This document shows positions 9,427 through 17,873 of a stretch of DNA of 64,000 nt, piece by piece. The DNA lies in contig JAYQSP010000002.1 in NCBI GenBank assembly GCA_038146925.1, positions 1 through 64,000 of the forward strand. Reading direction: 5' to 3'. The position numbers and the translations under genes were made by a program. Positions within the stretch are counted from its first letter, which is position 1. The number at the start of each line of letters is the position of its first letter. Source of the stretch: UBA830 sp038146925. Lineage in GTDB: Bacteria; Pseudomonadota; Alphaproteobacteria; MPNO01; UBA830. The notes under the pieces are model-generated. The model saw only the letters and a list, made by a program, of their open reading frames with translations, did not search any database and had not been told where the DNA came from.

Positions 9427-11061
9427 CTAGTTCGTCTTGCCGCGTTCGAGATTGACCTTCGGAGATGCGCTTGTCAGCACCCGGACCGCCGTCCCGGGCG
9501 GCAGGGTTTCATTCCCGTGTGTCACCACCTGGTCGCCTTCGTTCAGACCTTCCACCACGACGAACCTGTTGCCGACCGCGGGTCCGATCTGAACCTTGCG
9601 CGGAAACGCCTTGCCGCGCCGCACGATGCTCACGACCCGGTCGTCGCCCCGGTAAATGATGGCATCCTTGTGCACTGTCGATACCTGGCGCACTTTTCCG
9701 ATCGGCACCAGAACGGTGACGGACTGGTTCACGGCGAACGGTTTCCTCTTCTCGCCGAATTCGGGCACGAAGCGCACGGTCCGGGTGCGCGTCCGCGCAT
9801 TTTCGCGGGGGATGACGGACCGCACGCGCGCGCGATGCTGCGTACCGTCATCGAGCGTAAAACGAACCGGGGTTCCGGGAACAAGGCCGATGATCTGGCG
9901 CGACGGCACCTCGGCCTCGACCTCGATATCGGTGTCGCTGATCAGCGTTACGACGCGGTTGCCGACATTCACGTAGGCGCCCACTTCGGTGTGTTTTTCG
10001 CTGACGACACCTTCATAGGGAGCGCGAATTTCACCATTGAACAGATCGATTGCCGCCTGGTCCAGCTCGGCCTGGGCTTCTTTCAGCTGCGACTGACGTT
10101 CGAGCAGCGAGGCCCGCCGGGCTTCCACGTCGCGCTGAAGGTCTTCGTAGCGGGCCCCCGAAAACGCGGACGATTTTTTCAGGTTCGCCATCCGTCGCAG
10201 TTCCTGGTTTTTCTTGGCATATTCCGCCTGAGCAGTCTGCACCATCGCCCGGCGCGTCGTCAGCGCGGCCGCGTATTTGTCGCGTTCCGCCGTGAGCCGT
10301 TCGAGGGCAATCGTCGCGATCACATCTCCTTTTTTCACACGGTCGCCAACCGATGTCGGCATCGAGACGATCGCGCCGTTGATCCGGGCCGCGACATCGC
10401 CGGTGCGGCGGGCAACAAGGCGGCCAATGACGGGGCTGGTCTGCGACAACGGCTCGACGATCACCGCATCGACCCGGACGGCCCGCGCGCGCGGACCACC
10501 GCCGGGTTTGCCGCCCGTCGCGGCGGCGGCGGGCGCGGGTTTGGCCGCTGCCGGCGCCGCCGCCTGTTTCGGGCATTCCTCGCCGGTGAAGAAACCGCGG
10601 ATTTCCACGCCGTCGAGCGTGCCGGACTTATCGCAGTCCATTTCATTGAAATTGGCTTTCAGCGGGCCGCCGGCTTCGTCGCGGTCGATGACGCCGTTCT
10701 TGTTCTTGTCCGCCGCTTTGGCACGATCCGACAGAGGCGGAACGGGTTTGGCCGGCGCTGCGGCGGCCGGCGCCGCGACCGCCTGTTTCGGACATTCCTC
10801 GCCGGTGAAGAAACCGCGGATCTCCGCGCCGTCGAGCGTGCCGGACTTATCGCAGTCCATTTCGTCGAAATTGGCTTTCAGCGGGCCGCCGGCTTCGTCG
10901 CGGTCGATGACGCCGTTCTTGTTCTTGTCCGCCGCTTTGCCGCGCTCGGACAGCTCCTTGCCCTGCGCGAAAGCGGGGGCGGTGACAGGCATGATGAATG
11001 CTGCGACCCCGAGAGAAACTATGCCGGCTTTGAACAAACCGGCGGAAAAACCACCAAACAT
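9427..11061 (-). CDS. RND membrane fusion protein with four N-terminal EF-hands
   Basis: Periplasmic adaptor of 544 residues. Residues 1-32 are a signal peptide ending APAFAQ. Residues 35-165 hold four canonical 12-residue EF-hand calcium loops, at 45-56, 69-80, 118-129 and 142-153, in two nearly identical pairs 73 residues apart, joined and followed by Ala/Pro-rich linkers. Cys70 and Cys90 (repeated as 143 and 163) could form disulfides. From about residue 190 the protein is an ordinary HlyD/AcrA-type fusion protein: lipoyl half-motif, long coiled coil (about 255-345), second lipoyl half (IRAPYEGVVSEKHTEVG), beta-barrel and membrane-proximal domain. It lies 36 bases upstream of the pump permease. 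EF-hands on such adaptors are not standard for the family. Confidence 0.9.
   Translation of the reverse strand: MFGGFSAGLFKAGIVSLGVAAFIMPVTAPAFAQGKELSERGKAADKNKNGVIDRDEAGGPLKANFDEMDCDKSGTLDGAEIRGFFTGEECPKQAVAAPAAAAPAKPVPPLSDRAKAADKNKNGVIDRDEAGGPLKANFNEMDCDKSGTLDGVEIRGFFTGEECPKQAAAPAAAKPAPAAAATGGKPGGGPRARAVRVDAVIVEPLSQTSPVIGRLVARRTGDVAARINGAIVSMPTSVGDRVKKGDVIATIALERLTAERDKYAAALTTRRAMVQTAQAEYAKKNQELRRMANLKKSSAFSGARYEDLQRDVEARRASLLERQSQLKEAQAELDQAAIDLFNGEIRAPYEGVVSEKHTEVGAYVNVGNRVVTLISDTDIEVEAEVPSRQIIGLVPGTPVRFTLDDGTQHRARVRSVIPRENARTRTRTVRFVPEFGEKRKPFAVNQSVTVLVPIGKVRQVSTVHKDAIIYRGDDRVVSIVRRGKAFPRKVQIGPAVGNRFVVVEGLNEGDQVVTHGNETLPPGTAVRVLTSASPKVNLERGKTN
10562..10734 (+). repeat. Direct repeat copy A inside the fusion-protein gene
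   Basis: This 173-base stretch matches 10781-10953 with about nine differences by eye (roughly 95 percent identical). The offset is 219 bases, exactly 73 codons, so the duplication keeps the reading frame and duplicates one EF-hand pair. Several differences are silent, which suggests some age or purifying selection. Confidence 0.9.
10781..10953 (+). repeat. Direct repeat copy B inside the fusion-protein gene
   Basis: Partner of 10562-10734. It encodes the N-terminal-most EF-hand pair (loops at residues 45-56 and 69-80). The 46 bases between the copies encode the Ala/Pro linker. Confidence 0.9.
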
Positions 11062-11197
11062 GCGTTTAAACCGTCTCCATAGAGCCCCGGAGAGCTATCG
11101 ATAGTTCACGGCCGGAGTCACCCGGTTCCGTCGCGGAAAATGATCCCGGAATCTGTACGGGTCAAAGCATTTTTTGGATCAACAAATATCTTTTACG

Positions 11198-11539
11198 TCA
11201 GGCGGATAGCTGATCGAACGCATCCAGCGCCTGGGCACCGTAAACCGCTGCCGGTCCGCCCCCCATTTCGATGGCCACGGCAGCCGTTTCCGCCACCTCT
11301 TCGCGGGTCGCGCCTTTCCGGATGGCTTCGCGCGTATGGTAATTGATGCAGCCTTCGCAGTGGACGGCGATCCCGACTGCCAGCGCCATCAGTTCCTTGG
11401 TCTTCGAATCCAGCGCGCCGTCCTTGCCGGCGCTTTCCATCAGGCCGCGAAACGCCCGCATCGTGTCTGGCGCCGCCTTGAAAAGGTTCGCGGCGCGTCC
11501 GTCGACTTCCCTGGCAAAGGCCTTGTGGTCGCTGACCAT
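11198..11539 (-). CDS. Carboxymuconolactone decarboxylase/AhpD-like protein
   Basis: Protein of 113 residues in the AhpD-like fold. It has the redox motif Cys61-x2-Cys64 with His68 (HCEGCINYHTREA), as in AhpD-type peroxidase partners, and a preceding helix LMALAVGIAV. The size fits a single-domain CMD family member. The start ATG 11539 follows a GGAGACACGG-like ribosome region. The gene is isolated: the fusion-protein gene upstream on the same strand begins 137 bases further on the other side of its stop, and the SDR gene upstream is 82 bases away. Likely roles are peroxide or thiol redox chemistry; no partner peroxiredoxin is nearby. Confidence 0.88.
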   Translation of the reverse strand: MVSDHKAFAREVDGRAANLFKAAPDTMRAFRGLMESAGKDGALDSKTKELMALAVGIAVHCEGCINYHTREAIRKGATREEVAETAAVAIEMGGGPAAVYGAQALDAFDQLSA

Positions 11540-11621
11540 TTCCGTGTCTCCCCGATTGATTGAAATTCAAATGTGCAGTGTCAGCCTATCAGCTAACCCG
11601 ATCCGCCGGAAAGGTCGTCCG

Positions 11622-12419
11622 TCAGGACTTTCGGCGTCGGGTAACCCAGGACAGCAGCGCCGGCGACAGCCTTTTGAGCCAGACATTGCGCCGGGCCACG
11701 CCGGAAGCGATCAGAACTTCTCGCTTCCGGGCATGCACTGCGTCCAGGATTCGGCCGGCGCAGTCGGCGGGATCCATGCCGGACGCAAGAAACGGATCCA
11801 TCCTGCCGTACAGCGAGCCGTCCCCGCGCAGCGCGTTCAGCGACACATCGGTCCGCACCGTGCCGGGCACGATCAGCGTCACGTCGATGCCGTGCCGGGC
11901 GACCTCTTCCCGCAACGAATCGAAGAACCCGTGGGCGGCATGTTTCGCCGCATTGTAGCCGGACCGCATGGGCGATCCGTACTTGCCGGCGACGCTGGTG
12001 ACGCACACGATCCGGCCAGACCCGCGCTCTGTCATGGACGGCAGCACCGCCTTGGTCAGCATCAGCGGACCGAAGAAATTGACGTCCATAATACGGCGAT
12101 AGACATCCAGAGACGTCTCCGCGATGCGTCCCCGCTGGGTAAGTCCGGCGTTGTTGACGAGAATATCGACCCGGCCAAACCGCGCGGACACCTGCCCGGC
12201 CGCTGTGCCAATGGCGGTTTCGTCCGTTACGTCCAGGGGAAGAATCATGGTATCGCCCGGGCCGTCGCACGCCTCAGCCACCCTGCTCAGTGCATCTTCG
12301 CGCCGCGCGGACAGGACGACATGTGCGCCTTCGGCATGAAACAGCCGGGCCAAATGTTCGCCGATTCCCGACGATGCCCCGGTGACCCAGACGACCGAGT
12401 CGCGAAAACGCATCGACAT
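11622..12419 (-). CDS. Short-chain dehydrogenase/reductase
   Basis: Classical SDR of 265 residues with NAD(P)-binding motif TGASSGIG (residues 13-20), an Arg pair (SARRED) after strand 2 that suggests NADPH, the structural NNAG block, and the catalytic Ser and Tyr-x3-Lys (CVTSVAGKYG and YNAAK). The C-terminal part, with VPGTVRTDVS and a basic tail, resembles the DHRS7B-like subgroup. The start at ATG 12419 lies in a 38-base divergent gap with the first tandem EamA gene. Substrate unknown. Confidence 0.9.
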   Translation of the reverse strand: MSMRFRDSVVWVTGASSGIGEHLARLFHAEGAHVVLSARREDALSRVAEACDGPGDTMILPLDVTDETAIGTAAGQVSARFGRVDILVNNAGLTQRGRIAETSLDVYRRIMDVNFFGPLMLTKAVLPSMTERGSGRIVCVTSVAGKYGSPMRSGYNAAKHAAHGFFDSLREEVARHGIDVTLIVPGTVRTDVSLNALRGDGSLYGRMDPFLASGMDPADCAGRILDAVHARKREVLIASGVARRNVWLKRLSPALLSWVTRRRKS

Positions 12420-12457
12420 CCCTCCCTGTCGGCGGTACTCCGTTCATTGGCCCGCCC

Positions 12458-13357
12458 ATGATCCAGACTGTCCGCACCACTTTCACCCGTCTGCCGCCGT
12501 CCGTGCAAGGCGCGATATGGATGACCCTCAGCGCTGTGTTCTTCGCGGCGCAGGCCGGAATTGTGCGTTATCTGGCCCGCGACCTGCATTTCATCGAGAT
12601 CTCTTTCTTTCGCGCGGCCTTCGGCATCGTCGTGATGCTGCCCTGGCTGTTCCGCGTCGGCGCGACCGCGCTGAAAACGCCGCACACGAAGCTCTATATC
12701 TGGCGCGGCTTCCTCGGCACCGTGGCGATGTATGGCTGGTTCGGCGGGCTGACCCTGGTGCCGCTGGCGGACGCCACCGCGATTTCGTTCACCTTTCCGC
12801 TGTTCATTGCGCTGTCCGGCGTCCTGTTCCTGAAGGAACCGGCGCACCTGACCCGCTGGATCGCGCTGGCGGTCGGGTTCGCGGGGACGCTGGTCGTCAT
12901 CCGGCCCGGTTTTCAGGAAGTGAATATCGGCGTTTTCATGGTGATCGGCGCGGGGGTTTGCATCGCGGGCTCCGCAATGATCCTAAAGATCACGCTGCGT
13001 ACGGATCAGCCCGATACGGCGGCGCTGTACCAGGTGATCTACATGCTGCCTTTCGCGCTGGTCGCCGTGCTGTTCGTCTGGGTGTGGCCGACCTGGGAAC
13101 AATGGTTCTGGGGCTTCATGCTGGGAGGTCTGTCGACGACGGCGCAGCGGTTGTATTCCCGCGCCTTCGCCACCGGAGACGTCGGATCTATCGCACCGTT
13201 CGATTTCACCCGCCTGCCTTTCGTAATTGCCATCGGCTTCGTGGTGTTTTCCGAGTTGCCGGATCTCTGGACCGTGATCGGCGGAACGGTCATTTTCTGC
13301 GCATCGATTTTCGCCGGCCGGACCGAGTCCCGCCGCAGCCGGAAACCGCAGGCATGA
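12458..13357 (+). CDS. EamA/DMT-family transporter 2
   Basis: Protein of 299 residues with about ten membrane segments and two EamA repeats. The first repeat ends in GTLVVIRPGFQEVN; the second ends in SELPDLWTVIGGTVIFCASIFAGR. It opens a run of four head-to-tail EamA genes; its TGA stop overlaps the ATG of the next gene in ATGA. The paralogues share the segment pattern Leu-Arg-Arg/Lys-Thr after helix 3 and the closing motif of Glu-Leu/Ile-Pro-x-Ile/Leu-Trp. Substrate unknown. Confidence 0.9.
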   Translation: MIQTVRTTFTRLPPSVQGAIWMTLSAVFFAAQAGIVRYLARDLHFIEISFFRAAFGIVVMLPWLFRVGATALKTPHTKLYIWRGFLGTVAMYGWFGGLTLVPLADATAISFTFPLFIALSGVLFLKEPAHLTRWIALAVGFAGTLVVIRPGFQEVNIGVFMVIGAGVCIAGSAMILKITLRTDQPDTAALYQVIYMLPFALVAVLFVWVWPTWEQWFWGFMLGGLSTTAQRLYSRAFATGDVGSIAPFDFTRLPFVIAIGFVVFSELPDLWTVIGGTVIFCASIFAGRTESRRSRKPQA

Positions 13358-14274
13358 TCCCCGCGGCGACCCAAACCTGGTTCGACGGATTGCCGGGACC
13401 GATCCGGGGGGCGATGTGGCTTATCGCCAGCGCGTTCTGCCTGACGGCCATGGCGGCGACGATCCGCCACCTGTCGGCGGACGTGCACACCTTCATCATC
13501 GCATTCTTTCGCACGGGCCTGGGTTTCGTCTTCATGGCACCCTGGCTGCTTAGAACACGCGGCCAGGGCCTGAAGACGGACAAGATTCCCCATTTCATGG
13601 GACGCGCCTTTTTCGTCGCCATCGGTACGCTGGGATATTTCTATGCTCTGTCGAAAATTCCGCTGGCCGACGCGGTGGCGATCATGTTCAGCCGGCCGCT
13701 CTACGGGACGGTGTTCGCCATCGTGTTTCTGGGAGAGCTGGTGGGGTTGCGGCGCTGGATCGCCCTGATCGTCGGTTTCATCGGCGTTCTGATCATGGTG
13801 CGGCCCGGGTTCGAGGTCTTCAATGTCGGCCTCGCCTCGGTCTTCATCGCCTCCATTGCGGGCGCCGGATCGGCGGTTTTCATCCGCTTCCTGTCGCGCA
13901 CGGAAGCGCCGGACACCATCACCATCTATTACGTTATTTTTACCACGCCGGTGATGCTGATCCTGGCGCTGTTCGTATGGCAGACCCCGACCTGGGAACA
14001 GCTCGGCTGGCTGCTGTTCATGGGGCTGGTGGGCACGCTGGGACAGCGGGCCATGAGCCGGGGTTTCTCCGCCGCGGACGCGTCGATCATGCTGCCGATG
14101 GATTACACCCGCCTGATCGTCGCGGCCCTGTTCGGCTTCGTGCTGTTCTCGGAAATCCCGTCGATCTATACCGCGCTGGGCGGGCTGCTGATATTCTGCT
14201 CCACTGTCTATATCGCACGCCGCGAAGCGCAGAAATCGCGCGACCGTACCGCGGCCGCAATCACACCGGAATAA
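13354..14274 (+). CDS. EamA/DMT-family transporter 3
   Basis: Protein of 306 residues. The start at ATG 13354 overlaps the preceding stop by ATGA, so translation is probably coupled. The first EamA repeat ends GVLIMVRPGFEVFN, and LSRTEAPDTI marks the interdomain loop that is repeated in the sister genes (RTDQPDTA, RTDPPDTI). The C-terminus is a charged cytoplasmic tail. Second in the four-gene array. Confidence 0.9.
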   Translation: MIPAATQTWFDGLPGPIRGAMWLIASAFCLTAMAATIRHLSADVHTFIIAFFRTGLGFVFMAPWLLRTRGQGLKTDKIPHFMGRAFFVAIGTLGYFYALSKIPLADAVAIMFSRPLYGTVFAIVFLGELVGLRRWIALIVGFIGVLIMVRPGFEVFNVGLASVFIASIAGAGSAVFIRFLSRTEAPDTITIYYVIFTTPVMLILALFVWQTPTWEQLGWLLFMGLVGTLGQRAMSRGFSAADASIMLPMDYTRLIVAALFGFVLFSEIPSIYTALGGLLIFCSTVYIARREAQKSRDRTAAAITPE

Positions 14275-14291
14275 GGCGACACAGGATCAGG

Positions 14292-15179
14292 ATGACAGCT
14301 GCCGGATTTTCCACCCGTTTTCACGCCCTGCCGGGACCGGTGCGGTCGGGTATCTGGATGTCGATATCGGCAGTCACCTATGTCGTGTCGATCGCCATCG
14401 GCCGGTACATGGCGCCCGATATCGAGGTTTTCCAGATTGCGTTCCTGCGCAATGCCTTCGCCGTGATGTTCATGATGCCGTGGCTGATCAATGTCGGCAT
14501 GGGTGCGATGCGAACCAATCAGCTCGGCCGTCATATCGTGCGCGGATTCATGTCGTCGACCAACGTGACGCTGCTGTTCGCCGCCGTTGCGCTGATCCCG
14601 ATCGCGGACATGTCGGCGATCGGGTTCCTGCAGCCGGTGATTGCCGCCGCCGTCGCCGGCTTCGTCCTCGGCGAGGTCGTCACCCGGCATCGATGGCTCG
14701 CTATTGCCGCCGGGTTCGCCGGGGCGCTGATCGTCATCCGGCCCGGTTTCGCGGAGTTCAATCTCGGCATCGCCTTCGCGCTGGGTTCGGCGCTGGCGGG
14801 CGCTCTTGTCTCCATCATGATCAAGACCCTGGTCCGCACCGACCCGCCCGACACGATCGCCGCCTGGCTGTTCGTAACCCAGACGCTGATCCTGCTGATC
14901 CCGACGATCATCGTCTGGAACAATCCGACGCCGGAGCAATGGGGGCTGTTCGCCGTGATCGGATTCATGAGCGTGATCCTGCAGCGCACCTATAACCGCG
15001 GCGTGCAGGCGGCCGACATGTCCATCGCCATGCCGTTCAATTTCACCCGGCTGATATGGGCCGCGATCCTTGGATGGCTCGTGTTCGCCGAACTGCCGGA
15101 TATCTGGACCTGGATCGGCGGCACGATCATTTTCGCGGCGTCGGTCTGGCTGACGCAGCTCGGGCGGTCGGGCCGATGA
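14292..15179 (+). CDS. EamA/DMT-family transporter 4
   Basis: Protein of 295 residues, third in the array, starting 17 bases after the previous stop behind an AGGATCAGG ribosome site. Hydrophobic segments and the blocks GALIVIRPGFAEFN and LVRTDPPDTIAAW match the sister proteins. The TGA stop overlaps the next ATG in ATGA. The first membrane segment (SISAVTYVVSIAIGRYMAP) is less like the others, which may reflect substrate divergence. Confidence 0.9.
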   Translation: MTAAGFSTRFHALPGPVRSGIWMSISAVTYVVSIAIGRYMAPDIEVFQIAFLRNAFAVMFMMPWLINVGMGAMRTNQLGRHIVRGFMSSTNVTLLFAAVALIPIADMSAIGFLQPVIAAAVAGFVLGEVVTRHRWLAIAAGFAGALIVIRPGFAEFNLGIAFALGSALAGALVSIMIKTLVRTDPPDTIAAWLFVTQTLILLIPTIIVWNNPTPEQWGLFAVIGFMSVILQRTYNRGVQAADMSIAMPFNFTRLIWAAILGWLVFAELPDIWTWIGGTIIFAASVWLTQLGRSGR

Positions 15180-16108
15180 AAACCTTCGGCGAATGGTTCC
15201 AGTCGTTGCCGCCCAACATGCGCGGTGCGATTTTCGTCGTCCTGGGCACGGCTTTCTTCGTCCTGACCGATATTGCCGTCAAATTCGCCGGCGACCGCAT
15301 CCACCCGGCCCAGATGGCAATCTTCAGATACGGTCTCGGCTTTGTCCTGCTTATGCCGCTTTTCATCCGGACCGGTCCCGAAAGACTCAGATCGAAGCGC
15401 CTGAAGCTGCATTTCTTCCGCGCCATCGTCGCCTCGCTGGGCCAGGCCGGCATATTCTACGCGGTCATCCACCTGCCGCTGGCCGACGCGACCGCGATGA
15501 ATTTCACCCGGCCGCTGTTCCTGACCGTCCTCGCGATCTTTGTCCTGAAAGAAATCGTCGGGTTGCACCGGTGGAGCGCGACGCTGGTCGGCTTCGCGGG
15601 CGTGATCGTGATGATGAGGCCCTTCGGCGGCGAAATTGACATCGCCTGGTTCGTGGCGCTTTTCACGGCATTCCTGTTCGCGTCGGGACTGATCATCATC
15701 CGGGTGCTGGCGCGCGACGACCCGCCGGGCACGATCCTGTTCTGGTACCACATATTCGGCGCGCTGATTTTCGCCGGCCCTGCCGCCTATGTGTGGGTGA
15801 ATCCGACACCGACCGAATGGTTGCTGCTGTGCCTGATCGCGACCTTCACGGCAATCGGCATGAATTTTTTCGTGCGCGGCTTTTCAGTCGGCGAATCCAG
15901 CCTGATGGGAACGATGGAATACATCCGCCTGGTGTTCGCGGTGGTCGCGGGGTACGTGATCTTCACCGAGATACCGGATATCTGGACCGGCGTGGGCGCA
16001 ACGATCATCGTCGGCGCGACGCTCTATATCGCGCGCTACGAAGCACGCAGGGAGACGCGAAAGGGAACGCCGCCAGACGATCGGCAGGCAACGTCCGGCG
16101 ATAAATAG
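15176..16108 (+). CDS. EamA/DMT-family transporter 5
   Basis: Protein of 310 residues, last of the four-gene array. The end of the first repeat reads GVIVMMRPFGGEID, a variant of the Arg-Pro-Gly block found in the sisters. The second repeat ends TEIPDIWTGVGATIIVGATLYIARYEARR and is followed by a polar tail of about 20 residues. It converges on the pterin carbinolamine dehydratase gene with a 14-base gap. Confidence 0.9.
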   Translation: MKTFGEWFQSLPPNMRGAIFVVLGTAFFVLTDIAVKFAGDRIHPAQMAIFRYGLGFVLLMPLFIRTGPERLRSKRLKLHFFRAIVASLGQAGIFYAVIHLPLADATAMNFTRPLFLTVLAIFVLKEIVGLHRWSATLVGFAGVIVMMRPFGGEIDIAWFVALFTAFLFASGLIIIRVLARDDPPGTILFWYHIFGALIFAGPAAYVWVNPTPTEWLLLCLIATFTAIGMNFFVRGFSVGESSLMGTMEYIRLVFAVVAGYVIFTEIPDIWTGVGATIIVGATLYIARYEARRETRKGTPPDDRQATSGDK

Positions 16109-16122
16109 GGTCCCGCCCCTAT

Positions 16123-16476
16123 TTATAACGTTCGGACGCGACCTTTTTTCGCCTTCTCCGCCCTGGCCAGTTCGGCGACCGCTTTGCGACCCGCGATTCG
16201 GTCGATGAATTTCGCCAGTTCAATATCCCGTTCCGATACGCCGCCGGCATCGTGCGTAGTCAGCGTCACCAGAACCTGATTGTAGACGTTGAACCATTCA
16301 GGGTGGTGATCCATCTGCTCGGCCCTCATTGCGACCCGTGACATGAAGCCGAATGCCTCGTTGAAATCCCCGAACCGGTAGGCCTTCGAAATTGCATCGC
16401 GGCCTTTGACCTTTTTCCAGTGCTTGAGCGGCCTCAGCGCTTTCTGCCGCGCCTTTCCCTTAAGTTTGTCGACCAT
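16123..16476 (-). CDS. Pterin-4a-carbinolamine dehydratase family protein
   Basis: Protein of 117 residues, standard length for the family that dehydrates 4a-hydroxytetrahydrobiopterin formed by aromatic amino acid hydroxylases. The signature is complete: residues about 56-80 read HHPEWFNVYNQV and then LTTHDAGGVSERDIELA, which contain the active-site His residues. A basic, Lys-rich tail follows. No phenylalanine hydroxylase gene is in the window. Homologues without such a partner may act on molybdopterin-related or other pterins; that is not decidable here. Confidence 0.9.
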   Translation of the reverse strand: MVDKLKGKARQKALRPLKHWKKVKGRDAISKAYRFGDFNEAFGFMSRVAMRAEQMDHHPEWFNVYNQVLVTLTTHDAGGVSERDIELAKFIDRIAGRKAVAELARAEKAKKGRVRTL

Positions 16477-16575
16477 GAAACTCTCCGTCCGTTGGACGGG
16501 TGAAACCCTCCGTCCGTTCGACAGCTAGGGTGAAGCGCCTTGGCCCGGCAATCAAGGGAGGGTAATGATGCGGTC

Positions 16576-16977
16576 ATGACAGCATCCTTCTCCATCGCCC
16601 CGTCGCTCGACGACATCGCGGCGATCGCCCGCGCGGCCTTCGACGGCCTGCCCGAAGAGTTCCGGCAATTGACCGCCGGCATCGTTTTTCGCGTGGACGA
16701 TTTCCCCGATCCGGCGACGGAGCGCGAGATGGGTCTGCAGAGTCCGTTCGACCTCATGGGCCTCTATAGCGGGATTCCCATCGGGGAAAAGGAGTCCGGC
16801 ATGCAGACCGGTCCGGACATGATCTTTCTCTATCGTCGTCCGCTGCTGGATTACTGGTGCGAAACGGAGGAAGACCTGACCCATCTGGTGCGCCACGTGC
16901 TGATCCATGAAATCGGCCACCATTTCGGCCTGTCGGACGAGGACATGGAACGCATCGAGGCGGCGGCGGGGGAATAA
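16576..16977 (+). CDS. Small zincin-type metallopeptidase family protein (DUF1025-like)
   Basis: Protein of 133 residues with the zinc-binding signature HEIGHHFGLSDEDM close to the C-terminus, the hallmark of the minimal zincin family. The conserved middle block GLYSGIPIGEKES precedes it. ATG 16576 is preferred over an in-frame ATG at 16540, because the family starts close to FSIAPSLDDIA. It diverges from the pterin dehydratase gene across about 100 bases. In-cell role is unknown for the family. Confidence 0.88.
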   Translation: MTASFSIAPSLDDIAAIARAAFDGLPEEFRQLTAGIVFRVDDFPDPATEREMGLQSPFDLMGLYSGIPIGEKESGMQTGPDMIFLYRRPLLDYWCETEEDLTHLVRHVLIHEIGHHFGLSDEDMERIEAAAGE

Positions 16978-16997
16978 GCCCGGCCCCGTGAGGGCCT

Positions 16998-17873
16998 TTA
17001 TTGTTGAACGCCGCGTTTTCGTTCGCGCATGGCGGTGTAATAGGCGCTCGCCGCGATGATCGCCGCGCCGGGCCATACCCAGACCGACGGCACCTGCGCC
17101 AGGATCAGAAACGCCAGCCCTGCCGCGAACGGCATCTGCAGATAATGCGCCGGCAACACGACGCTGGTGTCCGCTACCCGGAAAGCGCGTGCCATGCAGT
17201 ATTGCGACATCATCGTCAGCAGACCGAGCAGCACGATCAGCGGCATATGGTTCCAGCCGGGGGTGGTCCAGTGCCAGATGGCCGGACCGGCGGAGATCGG
17301 CACGATCAGGGCATACATCCAGAACGCGACCGCATCGGGATGGTCCGTCCCTGTCAGCGCCTTGGTGCCGGCATTGGCGATCCCGTAGCCGAAGGCGGCG
17401 AACAACCCGGCAAAGCTGGCAAAGGTGATGACCGCGAAGCCGGGCCGGATAATCAGCAACGCGCCGGCAATACCCGCCATCAGTGCCGCCCATCGGTGTA
17501 TCCCGACGCGTTCTTTCAGAAACAGCGCCGCGAACAGAACCGTGAACAGCGGCGACGCCAGCAGCAAAGCCGTCACGTCGGCAATCGCGACATGGGCAAT
17601 GCCGTACACGGTACACATCATTGCCGCGTAGGTGGCGATCGACCGGATCCAGTAGAGTTTCCAGCGGGTCACGCGAATGGCGGCGGGCCGGGTCGCCAGT
17701 ATCCAGGGGCCGAGAAACAGACAGGCGATGACCGACCGCAGAAACGTGATTTCGTAGATGCTGATGTCGTCCGACAGCAGGCGCATGGCAACGTAGCTCG
17801 CCGCATAGCAGGCAGCGGTGACGCTCATCCATAACAGGCCGGTCACGGCGGGCGGCAGGGCCGGTCCGGTCAC
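16998..17873 (-). CDS. EamA/DMT-family transporter 6
   Basis: Protein of 291 residues with ten membrane segments. I start at GTG 17873 because this codon overlaps the TGA stop of the upstream paralogue (GTGA) and places the conserved VTGLLWMSVTAACYAASYV helix close to the N-terminus; an ATG at 17924 would lie inside the upstream gene. End of repeat one is GALLIIRPGFAVIT. Together with transporter 7 it forms a two-gene array on the minus strand. Confidence 0.88.
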   Translation of the reverse strand: MTGPALPPAVTGLLWMSVTAACYAASYVAMRLLSDDISIYEITFLRSVIACLFLGPWILATRPAAIRVTRWKLYWIRSIATYAAMMCTVYGIAHVAIADVTALLLASPLFTVLFAALFLKERVGIHRWAALMAGIAGALLIIRPGFAVITFASFAGLFAAFGYGIANAGTKALTGTDHPDAVAFWMYALIVPISAGPAIWHWTTPGWNHMPLIVLLGLLTMMSQYCMARAFRVADTSVVLPAHYLQMPFAAGLAFLILAQVPSVWVWPGAAIIAASAYYTAMRERKRGVQQ

